A DNA stretch of 64,000 nucleotides from Sediminibacterium sp. TEGAF015 (GTDB lineage: Bacteria; Bacteroidota; Bacteroidia; Chitinophagales; Chitinophagaceae), in the NCBI RefSeq assembly GCF_025997995.1, contig NZ_AP026683.1, forward strand, positions 2,480,501 to 2,544,500. The letters are read 5' to 3'. Positions 51,738 through 60,820 of this stretch are shown piece by piece (position 1 is the stretch's first letter; every line of letters starts with the position of its first letter). The notes below the pieces were generated by a model. It was given only the letters and a program-made list of their open reading frames with translations. It did no database searches and was not told where the DNA came from. The position numbers and the translations under genes are program-made.

Positions 51738-52439
51738 TTAAACGGTGAATGCAACCGTGGCAATGCTGAGTTTTGTTCCGGATATGCTTAATATAGTATT
51801 GCCACATGCTTCCAAACTGGCGCCCGTGGTAATTACATCATCAATCAAAAGAATATGTTTGTTTTTAATAAATGCGGGATCAACTGCCCAGAAGGCGTTT
51901 TCCATGTTTTTCCAGCGACTGATACGGTTGCCCTGTGTCTGGGTTTGTGTATAGATAAGACGTGAAACAGCTTTGGTGCAAATGGGCTTTGGCCATACTT
52001 CCTTTATTCCCTCACAAATAAGGGTTGCCTGATTATACCCTCTTTGAAACTCTTTTTTGGGATGTAGAGGAAGGGGCATCAGTAAATCAACCTCATTAAA
52101 CCGATTCGAATCCTTTAAAAAGTGCCCAAGGCGCTTCCCCAAAAATCTTCCGGCTTCTTTGTTTTGATGATATTTTAATTGGGCAATCAGGTGCTGAACC
52201 AGTCCGGACTTGTAAAAATAATAGCCAGCCCCCGCAGCAGAAATGGCTAATCTCCCTTCAAAAATTTTGTCGATAGGATTACCTGGTTTATCCAGAAAAT
52301 TTGTTTCGGGCAGTGCGTGCATACAGGATGCACAAATGAATTGATTGACTTTTATATAATCGGCTCCGCATCCGCAACATATATGAGGAAAAAACAATTG
52401 CTGAAATGCACTGAAGTAATAACGAATTGGCGTTGACAT
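51738..52439 (-). CDS. ComF family phosphoribosyltransferase-like protein
   Basis: 233 residues. The N-terminal zinc ribbon has CCGCG and CASC cysteine pairs. The C-terminal PRTase domain has LLMPLPLHPKKEFQRGYNQA and the PRPP-binding loop LLIDDVITTGASLEAC. ComF proteins support DNA uptake during natural transformation, probably acting on imported single strands. Other competence genes are not in view, but the upstream neighbour radA also acts on single-stranded DNA during transformation, which fits. Confidence 0.93.
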   Translation of the reverse strand: MSTPIRYYFSAFQQLFFPHICCGCGADYIKVNQFICASCMHALPETNFLDKPGNPIDKIFEGRLAISAAGAGYYFYKSGLVQHLIAQLKYHQNKEAGRFLGKRLGHFLKDSNRFNEVDLLMPLPLHPKKEFQRGYNQATLICEGIKEVWPKPICTKAVSRLIYTQTQTQGNRISRWKNMENAFWAVDPAFIKNKHILLIDDVITTGASLEACGNTILSISGTKLSIATVAFTV

Positions 52440-52512
52440 AAAGTCAATTTCTACAATTCATTATTTATTCAAATGCGTATAAAACGAATAAGAAAATGTT
52501 TTTAAACGGGGT

Positions 52513-53886
52513 TTAAAAAAGTTGCTGATACACTTCGTCTACTCTGCTCAAGGCAATAATCTGAATCTGAAATGCTTTTGCATCAAAACTTTTTTTATTG
52601 AATTTAGAAACAATGATTTTTTCAAAACCTAATTTTTGCGCTTCTGCAATTCTTTGTTCTATTCTGTTGACAGCTCTGATTTCACCATTCAATCCAACTT
52701 CACCTGCAAAGCAAATATTTTTCGGTAGCGGATTATCTTCATAAGAAGATAGTAAGGCACAAATAACCGCAAGATCAATAGACGGGTCTTCAATTTTTAT
52801 TCCACCCGCAATGTTTACAAATACATCTTTCAGTCCAAACTGGAAACCACCTCTTTTCTCCAGTACCGCTAATAAAAGTTGTAATCTTCTCAAGTCAAAA
52901 CCGGTAACTGTTCTTTGTGGTGTTCCATAAACACTTGGTGTAACGAGGGCCTGTACTTCAATTAAAAGAGGGCGCATTCCTTCCAGCGCAGCTGCAATTC
53001 CACTTCCACTTAACACTTCTTCTCTTTGAGCAATTAATATTTCGGAAGGATTGGTTACGACGCGCATTCCTGTCTCGCTCATTTCATAGATACCCAGCTC
53101 AGATGTAGACCCAAAGCGGTTTTTGAGCGTTCTGAGAATTCTGTAAGCATAGTGTCTGTCTCCTTCAAATTGCAAAACAGTATCCACCATATGTTCGAGT
53201 ATTTTAGGTCCTGCAATGGAACCATCTTTTGTTATATGACCAATCAGAAATACGGGTGTGTTCGTTTCTTTTGCAAATCGTTGAAAAGCTGCAGCGCATT
53301 CTCTGATTTGTGAAACTGTTCCTGCAGCTGAATCAATCAAATTCGATTGCAGCGTTTGAATAGAGTCTACTATTACCAACGCTGGCTTTAGTTTTTTTAT
53401 CTCTTTAAAAATGATATTGGTATCAGTTTCTGTGAGCAAATAAAAATTTTCATTGTTGATGTTGAGGCGATCTGCACGCATTTTAATTTGCTGCTCACTT
53501 TCTTCCCCACTAATATATAATACCCGAATATTTTTTAGCAACAAACCGTTTTGTAAAAACAGAGTGCTTTTACCAATACCAGGTTCACCTGCAACCAGCA
53601 CCAAACTACCTGCAACAATTCCACCGCCCAGAACTCTGTTTAATTCTGTATCTAAGGTTGCCAATCTTTTTTCTTCCTTGTAACTAATTTCGCTAAGCGC
53701 AACAGACTTATTAGTTCTTTTATTATCTGAATAATCTTCCCAAGTAGTTTTTTCTTTTGCGTCTCCACTTTGAATCACTTCTTCTGAAAAAGTATTCCAT
53801 TGATTACAGGAAGGACATTTGCCTATCCATTTTGTACTCTCATATCCACAATTGCTGCAAAAAAATGCTGTCTTTATCTTACTCAT
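52513..53886 (-). CDS. radA: DNA repair protein RadA
   Basis: 457 residues from ATG 53886 (MSKIKTAFFCSNCG). A 19-codon extension is not conserved in character. The zinc finger uses C10, C13, C24 and C27. The RecA-like core has Walker A GEPGIGKST, IVDSIQTLQS and the KNRFG motif (LKNRFGSTSELG). The C-terminal Lon-like domain ends with EKIIVSKFNKKSFDAKA. It drives branch migration of recombination intermediates. It is followed by comF, about 70 bases downstream. Confidence 0.97.
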   Translation of the reverse strand: MSKIKTAFFCSNCGYESTKWIGKCPSCNQWNTFSEEVIQSGDAKEKTTWEDYSDNKRTNKSVALSEISYKEEKRLATLDTELNRVLGGGIVAGSLVLVAGEPGIGKSTLFLQNGLLLKNIRVLYISGEESEQQIKMRADRLNINNENFYLLTETDTNIIFKEIKKLKPALVIVDSIQTLQSNLIDSAAGTVSQIRECAAAFQRFAKETNTPVFLIGHITKDGSIAGPKILEHMVDTVLQFEGDRHYAYRILRTLKNRFGSTSELGIYEMSETGMRVVTNPSEILIAQREEVLSGSGIAAALEGMRPLLIEVQALVTPSVYGTPQRTVTGFDLRRLQLLLAVLEKRGGFQFGLKDVFVNIAGGIKIEDPSIDLAVICALLSSYEDNPLPKNICFAGEVGLNGEIRAVNRIEQRIAEAQKLGFEKIIVSKFNKKSFDAKAFQIQIIALSRVDEVYQQLF

Positions 53887-54314
53887 AACAGGTATAATAA
53901 GGGAAATTAAAGGGAGAAGCGTAAAACGCAAAAGGGCCAACAAAGCTGTTGACCCCTTTACTTACTAACCCATTAAATTCTACCACTAAATTACCAAAAT
54001 AGGGCAAACTGCAAAATTATTTTTTGTAGAACTAACCCATTTTCAAGCATTTCAATTTTTTAAATAATTGATAATCATCATTCAATAAATAAATTTAAAT
54101 AAATATGTAAATTAAAACTATGTATAAGGCTTTTGTTGGTAAGTTTTTAGAATTTAAGCCATTGCGGGGTATTGGCATATATATTAGGAGGTTTTAACCA
54201 TTCATCACTTTAACAAAGCTTAAAAAAACCTTTAACAAATTCTTTACAAATGAAATTTTTGTTAACTTGGGGGCTGTCTGGTTATAAAACCAGTGTAGAA
54301 CCAAAAAACTAATT
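53887..54314. other. Intergenic region between radA and susC
   Basis: This is 428 bases between divergent genes, without a credible ORF. A hairpin is present at 53931-53959 (AAAGGG with CCCTTT, plus an inner CAACA/TGTTG), close to the radA start and possibly a leader structure or weak terminator. The middle is AT-rich and featureless. Near the right end a hairpin CTGGTT-ATAA-AACCAG (54278-54293) lies in the susC leader, 22 bases before the ATG. No exact TAnnTTTG box was found for either gene. Confidence 0.5.
54278..54293 (+). promoter_or_regulatory. Hairpin in the susC 5' leader
   Basis: CTGGTT and AACCAG form a perfect six-pair stem around ATAA. It sits 22 bases before the susC ATG and lacks a T-tract, so it may affect mRNA stability or translation rather than termination. 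Confidence 0.4.
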
Positions 54315-57300
54315 ATGAGAAAAAAACTGCTAGTAGGGCTTTTTGCTCTCTTATGTGTTGTTGTAGCTCATGCTCAAACAACCGTGTCAGGTAAAGTTAC
54401 TGACGCTGCAAACGGATCTCCGTTGGGTGGTGTTACAGTAAAAGCTAAAGGTACCGCTGTTACCTCTGTTACAGGGGCTGATGGTGCGTACAGCATCAAA
54501 GTAACTTCCAGCGTAAAAACACTGGTATTTTCTTACGTAGGATATTCTGAAGTAGAAGCTCCTGTAAGAGGAACCAATGTGGATGTTGCCATGAATTCCT
54601 CTGTATCTAATTTGAGTGAAGTAATTGTTACCGGTTTCGGTGGCGCTCAGATTAAAAGAGAAGTAACAGGTAATATTGCTCGCGTAAAAGGAAAAGATAT
54701 CGAATACATGCCCACACCCAGTGTGGATGCTGCTTTACAAGGTAAAGCTGCAGGTGTGTTTGTTAACAGCCAGTCTGGTAAACTAGGACAGGCGGTTACA
54801 GTACGTGTAAGAGGTAACTCTTCTATTAGTGCGAGCAGCCAGCCCTTATATGTATTGGATGGTATTCCAATGACATCTAACAGCCAGAGCTCTTATGGTG
54901 GTGCAACCAACCCATTGGTTGACTTAAACCCTAACGATATTGAATCTATAGAAGTATTAAAAGATGCATCTGCGGGTGCTATCTTCGGTTCTCGTGCGGC
55001 CAACGGGGTAGTGTTGATTACTACCAAAAAAGGACGTGCTGGTAAAACCCAAGTAACTTTCAACTATCAGACGGGTGCTGCTGAAGCTACCAAGCGTTTG
55101 AAAATGTTGAACTCTGAAGAATATGCTACGCTTATTTTAGAAGGAGCTAAGTACCGTGATGATTTAGACGGAACCCCATTGAATGACCCCAACAGCTGGA
55201 CTTCATATGTTAGAAATGATGTGATGGATTACTACAGTTATGGTAACTGGTCTAAAGATCCTAAGAAAACCTATGATTGGCAGGACGCTGTTTTCCAAAA
55301 AGCGCCTTACAGACAGGCTGATTTACAAATCAGAGGAGGTACCGACAAAACCAAGTTCTTCTCTTCTTTCCAGCATTTAGAGCAAACAGGTACCATGATT
55401 GGTAACGAACTAAAAAGAACCACAGGTCGTTTAAGTATTGATCAAAAAGTAAACGATTGGATGGATATGGGCGTTTCTTTAAGCCTTTCCAGAACGTATA
55501 ACAGACGTTTACCAGACGATAACGCCTTCTCTAACCCATTGCAGGCAATTGCATTGATGCCAATGTCTCCATTTACAGATCCGAATACAGGTCTTCCTGC
55601 TGGTGCACCTCCCGGAGACGTGAATATCCCATTGTACTATAACCCTGTATTGTCTGTAGAATATGCAAAATATACTCAGGACGTGTACAGAACCTTCGGT
55701 AATGCATATATTAAAGCATACTTAGCTAAGGGCTTAACCTTCCAAACTGAATTTGGTATGGATTACCTAAGCCAAAACGAAGAAGGTTATTTCCAAACTC
55801 AAACGGTTAGAAACCAAACAAGAGCTTCCGCAGGTTTAGGTAGTAACAGGGGTGCTTTTGTAACCAATTACAATACGCAGTCTTACTTTAATTATAGCAC
55901 TGTTATTAAGAAGCATAATATCAGTGCAACTTTAGGTACACAATACCAACAGTCTCAAGCGAAGTATAACTTTGCAGAAGGTACAGCCTTCCCTTCTAAC
56001 TCTTATCAGAAGATTGCAAGTGCTGCAACTATTTCTGGTGGTAGCTCTTCACAAACCGATTTCCGCTTCTTGTCTTATTTCTTAAGAACCAACTATACTT
56101 TTGATGAAAAGTATATAGTTGCTGCAAGTGCGCGTATAGACCAATCTTCTAGATTCGGTAGAAATTCAAGATCAGGTTTCTTCCCGGCTATTTCTGCGGG
56201 ATGGATTATGAGCAATGAAAAATTCTTACAGGACAATAAATTCATCAGCTTCCTTAAAATGCGTGCTAGCTATGGTATCGTAGGTAACGCTGAAATTGGA
56301 AACTTCCCTCAATTAGGTTTATTCTCTGGAGATGCAGGTTATGCAGGTGCTGCAGGTCAGCGTCCTTCTCAGTTGAGAAACGACAACCTGAAGTGGGAAA
56401 CCACCAAGCAATTTGACCTTGGTTTTGATTTCGGTTTCTTGAACAACCGTATCACTGGTGAAATTGACTACTATGTTAAGAAAACAGAAGGTCTATTGTT
56501 GAACGTAAATATTCCAGCTACAACCGGTTTCAATAGCCAAGTTAGAAACGTAGGTAAGTTAGAGAACAAGGGTTTTGAATTTGTATTGAATACCCAAAAC
56601 TTAATTGGCGCTTTCAAATGGAATACCAGCTTCAATATTGCCCGCAATATTGGTAAAGTAACCGATATTCAAGGTCAAATTATTGAAGGCGGTATCAGCA
56701 GTATGAACCGTGTTCAAGAAGGATATGCAGTGGGTGTTTTCTACACACCTCAGTACGCTGGTGTTGATCCTGCCAATGGTAACGCTTTGTTCTATTTGAA
56801 TACTAAAAATGCAGATGGTTCTTTGAACAAAGGAACTACCAGTGTTTATTCTCAAGCACAAAGAATTGTTGCAGGTGATCCAAACCCAGATTATATCTTA
56901 GGTCTTACCAATAGCTTCTCTTACAAAGGATTTGACGCCTCTATTTTCTTCAATGGAGTTTTAGGTAATGAGAACAATATCTATGGTATGGGTAGATACT
57001 CTTCAGCAAGTATGTTGTACGAAGATAACAATACAGCAGACCAGCTAAGAAGATGGCAGAAGCCTGGTGATATCACAGATATTCCTCAGGTACGTTTATA
57101 CAGAGTGAATGGTTCTCAGGCAAGTAGCCGTTATATTGTGGATGGTTCTTATATCCGTTTGAGAACAGTTTCTCTAGGTTATACTTTCAATGCCAAGCAA
57201 TTGTCTAAGTTTAAAATCGAACGTTTAAGAGTGTATGTATCTGCACAAAACTTGTTAACCTTTACCAATTACACTTACTGGGATCCAGAAGTTAATGCCG

Positions 57301-57392
57301 ACTCTTTCGATTCAAATATTGCTAAAGGAAACGATTTCTATACATCACCACAGCCAAGAACTATTTTATTTGGTGTGAACGTAGGTTTTTAA
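54315..57392 (+). CDS. SusC/RagA family TonB-linked outer membrane receptor
   Basis: 1025 residues. A signal peptide (MRKKLLVGLFALLCVVVAHA) precedes a carboxypeptidase-regulatory-like domain at about 23-93 (VSGKVTDAANGSPLGGVTV). The plug domain follows (SEVIVTGFG as the TonB-box region, VLKDASAGAIFGSRAANGVVLITTKKG). The 22-strand barrel then extends to the C-terminus, ending TILFGVNVGF. It imports oligosaccharides or peptides captured by its SusD partner, using TonB energy. The substrate is not indicated, as no glycosidase or peptidase gene adjoins. The coding sequence is noticeably less AT-rich in third positions than the cassette at 22 kb. Confidence 0.96.
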   Translation: MRKKLLVGLFALLCVVVAHAQTTVSGKVTDAANGSPLGGVTVKAKGTAVTSVTGADGAYSIKVTSSVKTLVFSYVGYSEVEAPVRGTNVDVAMNSSVSNLSEVIVTGFGGAQIKREVTGNIARVKGKDIEYMPTPSVDAALQGKAAGVFVNSQSGKLGQAVTVRVRGNSSISASSQPLYVLDGIPMTSNSQSSYGGATNPLVDLNPNDIESIEVLKDASAGAIFGSRAANGVVLITTKKGRAGKTQVTFNYQTGAAEATKRLKMLNSEEYATLILEGAKYRDDLDGTPLNDPNSWTSYVRNDVMDYYSYGNWSKDPKKTYDWQDAVFQKAPYRQADLQIRGGTDKTKFFSSFQHLEQTGTMIGNELKRTTGRLSIDQKVNDWMDMGVSLSLSRTYNRRLPDDNAFSNPLQAIALMPMSPFTDPNTGLPAGAPPGDVNIPLYYNPVLSVEYAKYTQDVYRTFGNAYIKAYLAKGLTFQTEFGMDYLSQNEEGYFQTQTVRNQTRASAGLGSNRGAFVTNYNTQSYFNYSTVIKKHNISATLGTQYQQSQAKYNFAEGTAFPSNSYQKIASAATISGGSSSQTDFRFLSYFLRTNYTFDEKYIVAASARIDQSSRFGRNSRSGFFPAISAGWIMSNEKFLQDNKFISFLKMRASYGIVGNAEIGNFPQLGLFSGDAGYAGAAGQRPSQLRNDNLKWETTKQFDLGFDFGFLNNRITGEIDYYVKKTEGLLLNVNIPATTGFNSQVRNVGKLENKGFEFVLNTQNLIGAFKWNTSFNIARNIGKVTDIQGQIIEGGISSMNRVQEGYAVGVFYTPQYAGVDPANGNALFYLNTKNADGSLNKGTTSVYSQAQRIVAGDPNPDYILGLTNSFSYKGFDASIFFNGVLGNENNIYGMGRYSSASMLYEDNNTADQLRRWQKPGDITDIPQVRLYRVNGSQASSRYIVDGSYIRLRTVSLGYTFNAKQLSKFKIERLRVYVSAQNLLTFTNYTYWDPEVNADSFDSNIAKGNDFYTSPQPRTILFGVNVGF

Positions 57393-57411
57393 TTAATTAA
57401 TAATAACTATT

Positions 57412-58800
57412 ATGAAAATATTAATCAACAACATGAGTAATTACTTCAAAGCTGCATTGCTTTTGGGTACTATTACACTAGTAGGTTGCGAAAAAAGATT
57501 GGACATTGCACCAACAGCTAGTATAGCAGATAACCTTGCATTGAATACTGAAGGTGATGTATTGGTTACATTAGTAGGTGCTTACGATGGAGCACAGAGT
57601 GCTGCTGCTTATGGCGGCGATATCATGGTTTTAAACGACCTGATTGGCAACTCAACCAATATCAATTTTACCGGAACTTTTGCGGGCTTGTCTGATGCTT
57701 ATCAAACTCAGATGGTATCTGATAATTCATTTGCAAGAGATACCTGGGCTGCATGTTACAATACAATCAACCGCTGCAACAATGTGTTAACAGCGGTAGC
57801 AAAAGTAACCTCTTCTACTGCTAAAAGAAATTCAGTAGAAGGAGAAGCATTAATGCTAAGAGCTTCAATGTATTTTGAATTGGTAAGACTATATGCAAAG
57901 TTTGTAGGAGATGGCGATTATGCAACTAACCCTGGTGTTCCTTTGGTTTTAACACCTACTGGAAACGTTACAGATGCAAACTACCCTGCAAGAGCTACTG
58001 TAAAAGCAGTTTACGACCAAGTAATTGCAGACTTAACCAAGGCAGAAACATTGTTACCTAATTCTAATGGCAACTATGTTAACAAATGGGGTGCTGCAGC
58101 TCAATTGAGCCGTGTATACCTAATGTTGAAAGACTATGCGAATGCAAGAGATGCAGCTAACCGTGTTATTACTGGAAGCGGTAAAAACTTAGCGGCAAAT
58201 TTCGGTAGCAACTGGTTTACATTCTTGAATAATGCAGGAGCTACACCAAGCGAATACTTATTCTCCCTAAAAGTAACTGCTCAAGACGGCACCAACTCTC
58301 AGAATACTTATTTCGGCAGAAACGTGGGTATCCCTGGAACAAACGGAAGAAGTGACTGTAAAATCCGTTTAGCACATATCAATGCTTACGAAAATGGTGA
58401 CTTTAGAAAAACTTATTTCACTTTAAGTGGTGGTAACTATTACACCAATAAGCACTTGGATCGTTTTGGTGATGTTGCTATCATCCGCTTGGCAGAAATG
58501 TTCTTAACGCGTGCAGAATGTAATCAGCGTTTAAATACAACTGTTGGTGCTACTCCGCTAGCTGATATCAATAGAATTAGAACAAGAGTGGGTTTGGCTT
58601 CTTTGGCTACAGTTACTTTAGCAGATATTACCAAAGAACGTTCTTTTGAATTGGCTTTTGAAGGTCATAACTTAATTGAAGCTAAGCGTTTACAAACAAC
58701 TGTTGGAGCGCTTGCCTGGAATGATGCTAAATTAATTTTACCAATTCCAAGAAGAGAAACAGACGTAAACAAGAATCTTGTTCAAAACGCAGGATACTAA
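57412..58800 (+). CDS. SusD/RagB family nutrient-binding lipoprotein
   Basis: 462 residues. The lipoprotein signal ends LLLGTITLVGC with the cysteine near residue 26. An alternative ATG at 57433 gives a shorter signal. TPR-like helices of the SusD fold are visible (EGEALMLRASMYFELVRLYAKF, NKWGAAAQLSRVYLMLKDYANA), and the C-terminal block DINRIRTRVGL, ERSFELAFEGHNLIEAKRL and ILPIPRRETDVNKNLVQN is diagnostic. It forms the lid of the SusC channel. It begins 19 bases after susC and is followed by a strong terminator, so the pair is a two-gene operon. Confidence 0.96.
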   Translation: MKILINNMSNYFKAALLLGTITLVGCEKRLDIAPTASIADNLALNTEGDVLVTLVGAYDGAQSAAAYGGDIMVLNDLIGNSTNINFTGTFAGLSDAYQTQMVSDNSFARDTWAACYNTINRCNNVLTAVAKVTSSTAKRNSVEGEALMLRASMYFELVRLYAKFVGDGDYATNPGVPLVLTPTGNVTDANYPARATVKAVYDQVIADLTKAETLLPNSNGNYVNKWGAAAQLSRVYLMLKDYANARDAANRVITGSGKNLAANFGSNWFTFLNNAGATPSEYLFSLKVTAQDGTNSQNTYFGRNVGIPGTNGRSDCKIRLAHINAYENGDFRKTYFTLSGGNYYTNKHLDRFGDVAIIRLAEMFLTRAECNQRLNTTVGATPLADINRIRTRVGLASLATVTLADITKERSFELAFEGHNLIEAKRLQTTVGALAWNDAKLILPIPRRETDVNKNLVQNAGY

Positions 58801-58826
58801 TAAGCTGATTGTTTGCTTGCATAATA

Positions 58827-58860
58827 AACCCCGGTTCAGTTTACTGACCGGGGTTTTGTT
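58827..58860 (+). terminator. Intrinsic terminator of the susCD operon
   Basis: AACCCCGGT (58827-58835) pairs with ACCGGGGTT (58847-58855), with an inner CAG/CTG pairing, and is followed by TTTGTTTT. It lies 27 bases after the susD stop. Confidence 0.88.
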
Positions 58861-58949
58861 TTATGAGTTGCTTTGTATTAAGGAGATACTTCGACTTACG
58901 GATCTTGTGTTTTAATTAAGCCATTCTGAATGGCATGTAATGACAAGGA

Positions 58950-60506
58950 TTATAGTTTTATTTCTTCTTCGTGTTCGTTAAAGAAACGGAATTCAACAAT
59001 ATGGTAATTGGTATTGGCCTTAATCTTGATTTTTGTTTTAAATTTCTTATTCCATTTTCTGATAATTGAACTGAAGAATAATCCTTTTGTAAGATGCGAA
59101 TACACAATTGGGTTCACAACCAGTGTAAGATTATTATGGGCATGAGAAGTTAAATAGGACAGGCGCTTTTCAATTTCATCTTCCAATAACAGGCTTGAAG
59201 TTATTTTTCCGGAACCTTTGCAAACAGGGCAGTTTTCAGAAGTATTGATATTTACTTCAGGGCGCATCCGCTGACGTGTAATCTGCATCAGTCCGAACTT
59301 AGATATTGGAAGAACAGAATGTTTGGCACGGTCTGTTTTCATGAACTCTTCCATGGCTTCCTGCAATTTTTTCTTATTGTCAGGAAGTTTCATATCAATA
59401 AAATCAACTACAATAATTCCGCCAATATCTCTTAATCTTAGTTGTCTCGCAATTTCTTCGGCAGCCTCCATATTGGTTTGAAGTGCATTTTCCTCTTGAT
59501 TATTACTTACACTTTTGTAACCGCTGTTCACGTCAACTACGTGAAGTGCTTCTGTATGTTCAATAATTAAATAGGCCCCGCTTGGCAAATTCACTGTTTT
59601 ACCAAAAGAGCTTTTAACCTGTTTGGTAATGCCATAATGGTCAAAAATGGGAAGGCCATTCCCCTGATAAAGACTAACAATATCCTGTTTGTCAGGAGCA
59701 ATGCGTTGAATGTAAGACTGAGTATCTGCAAAGATGGTCTGATCATTCACTACCACTTTATTAAAGTCTGCATTTAAGAGATCGCGAAGTATACTGGTAG
59801 TTTTTGTTTCCTCGCTTAAAATTCTGACAGGTGCTACAGCCCCTTTCAGTTTTTTCTGAATGCTGTTCCAGTTTTCAATAATGCCTAATAAATCCTGATG
59901 TAATTCTGCAGTGCTCTTTCCTTCAGCAGCTGTTCTTACAATGATACCAAAGTTTTTAGGACGGATGGCTTCAACTATTTTATGCAGACGCTTGCGTTCT
60001 TCACCGGAATGAATTTTTTTAGATACTGCTACAATTTCATTGAATGGGGTTACTACTACAAATCTTCCTGGAAGTGAAATCTCACAACTTAATCGAGGTC
60101 CCTTTGCTGCAATTGGTTCTTTAAGAATTTGCACCAATACATTGGGCTTTCCATTCAGTACCTCATTGATTTTTCCTGTCTTTATAATTTCGGGCTCAGT
60201 CTGAAATTTAGAAAAGTCAAAACCGTTTGGCTCTTTATCGTGAATAGCCATTTGGGTGTACTTGATTATAGATCTTGCATAAGGGCTCAGATCGGTATAA
60301 TGAAGAAAGGCATCTTTCTCGTAACCAACATCAATAAAAGCGGCATTAAGACCCGGGATTAATTTTTTGACTTTCCCCAGGTATAAGTCGCCCACAGCAA
60401 AATTCATGTCAGCGCTTTCGCTATGAAGTTCTACCAGCTTTTTATCTTCCAATAAAGCTATTTCAACACCGGTTGGACCAGCGTTTATAATTAATTCTTT
60501 GTTCAC
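58950..60506 (-). CDS. rng: Ribonuclease E/G family protein
   Basis: 518 residues with a GTG start (60506-60504). The S1 RNA-binding domain spans about 38-125. The catalytic domain carries acidic residues in VVDVNSGYKS and GGIIVVDFIDMK that bind Mg. The Zn-link motif CPVCKGSG joins subunits. It processes rRNA and mRNA by endonucleolytic cleavage. It lacks the long disordered scaffold of E. coli RNase E, so it is closer to RNase G. Downstream (lower coordinates) lies the convergent susCD terminator. The 30-residue gene upstream may be coupled to translation functions. Confidence 0.95.
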   Translation of the reverse strand: MNKELIINAGPTGVEIALLEDKKLVELHSESADMNFAVGDLYLGKVKKLIPGLNAAFIDVGYEKDAFLHYTDLSPYARSIIKYTQMAIHDKEPNGFDFSKFQTEPEIIKTGKINEVLNGKPNVLVQILKEPIAAKGPRLSCEISLPGRFVVVTPFNEIVAVSKKIHSGEERKRLHKIVEAIRPKNFGIIVRTAAEGKSTAELHQDLLGIIENWNSIQKKLKGAVAPVRILSEETKTTSILRDLLNADFNKVVVNDQTIFADTQSYIQRIAPDKQDIVSLYQGNGLPIFDHYGITKQVKSSFGKTVNLPSGAYLIIEHTEALHVVDVNSGYKSVSNNQEENALQTNMEAAEEIARQLRLRDIGGIIVVDFIDMKLPDNKKKLQEAMEEFMKTDRAKHSVLPISKFGLMQITRQRMRPEVNINTSENCPVCKGSGKITSSLLLEDEIEKRLSYLTSHAHNNLTLVVNPIVYSHLTKGLFFSSIIRKWNKKFKTKIKIKANTNYHIVEFRFFNEHEEEIKL

Positions 60507-60647
60507 TGATTTGCAACTTTAAAATACATTGACAGGAACCTAAGTGCAGGACCTGACATCTACTTACACTATTTATTGCTGTTGAATAAGGAGGAGGAGT
60601 AAAGTTGCAGAAATTCTGGAGGCAACAGCAAACAGTAGATAAGTATC

Positions 60648-60679
60648 AAAAGCATTGCACTAGTGTGCAATGCTTTTTA
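60648..60679 (-). terminator. Intrinsic terminator after the small basic protein gene
   Basis: AAAAGCATTGCAC (60648-60660) and GTGCAATGCTTTT (60665-60677) are perfectly complementary over 13 pairs around TAGT, flanked by A and T runs on either side. It lies 21 bases beyond the stop of the 30-residue gene on the minus strand. Confidence 0.85.
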
Positions 60680-60697
60680 ATATTTTCAAGAGAAGAA

Positions 60698-60790
60698 TTA
60701 TTTCTTCTTCTTATGACGATTCTTTCTTAGGCGTTTTTTTCTTTTGTGCGTCGCAATTTTATGACGCTTTCTTTTCTTACCACAAGGCAT
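60698..60790 (-). CDS. Small basic ribosomal-type protein, AURKAIP1/COX24 (bS22-like) family
   Basis: 30 residues, beginning MPCGKKRKRHKIATHKRKKR and ending in four lysines. More than half of the residues are lysine, arginine or histidine. The KMxxHKxRKRLRKNRHKKK pattern is that of the AURKAIP1/COX24 domain, which includes mitochondrial mS38 and mycobacterial ribosomal protein bS22. Very short proteins of this type are widespread in Bacteroidota. It probably binds the small ribosomal subunit near the decoding region, but this is by homology only. The gene has its own strong terminator and lies between rng and the TPR gene. Confidence 0.85.
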   Translation of the reverse strand: MPCGKKRKRHKIATHKRKKRLRKNRHKKKK

Positions 60791-60820
60791 ACAAAGAGAT
60801 TTAAATAGTTAAACAATAAA

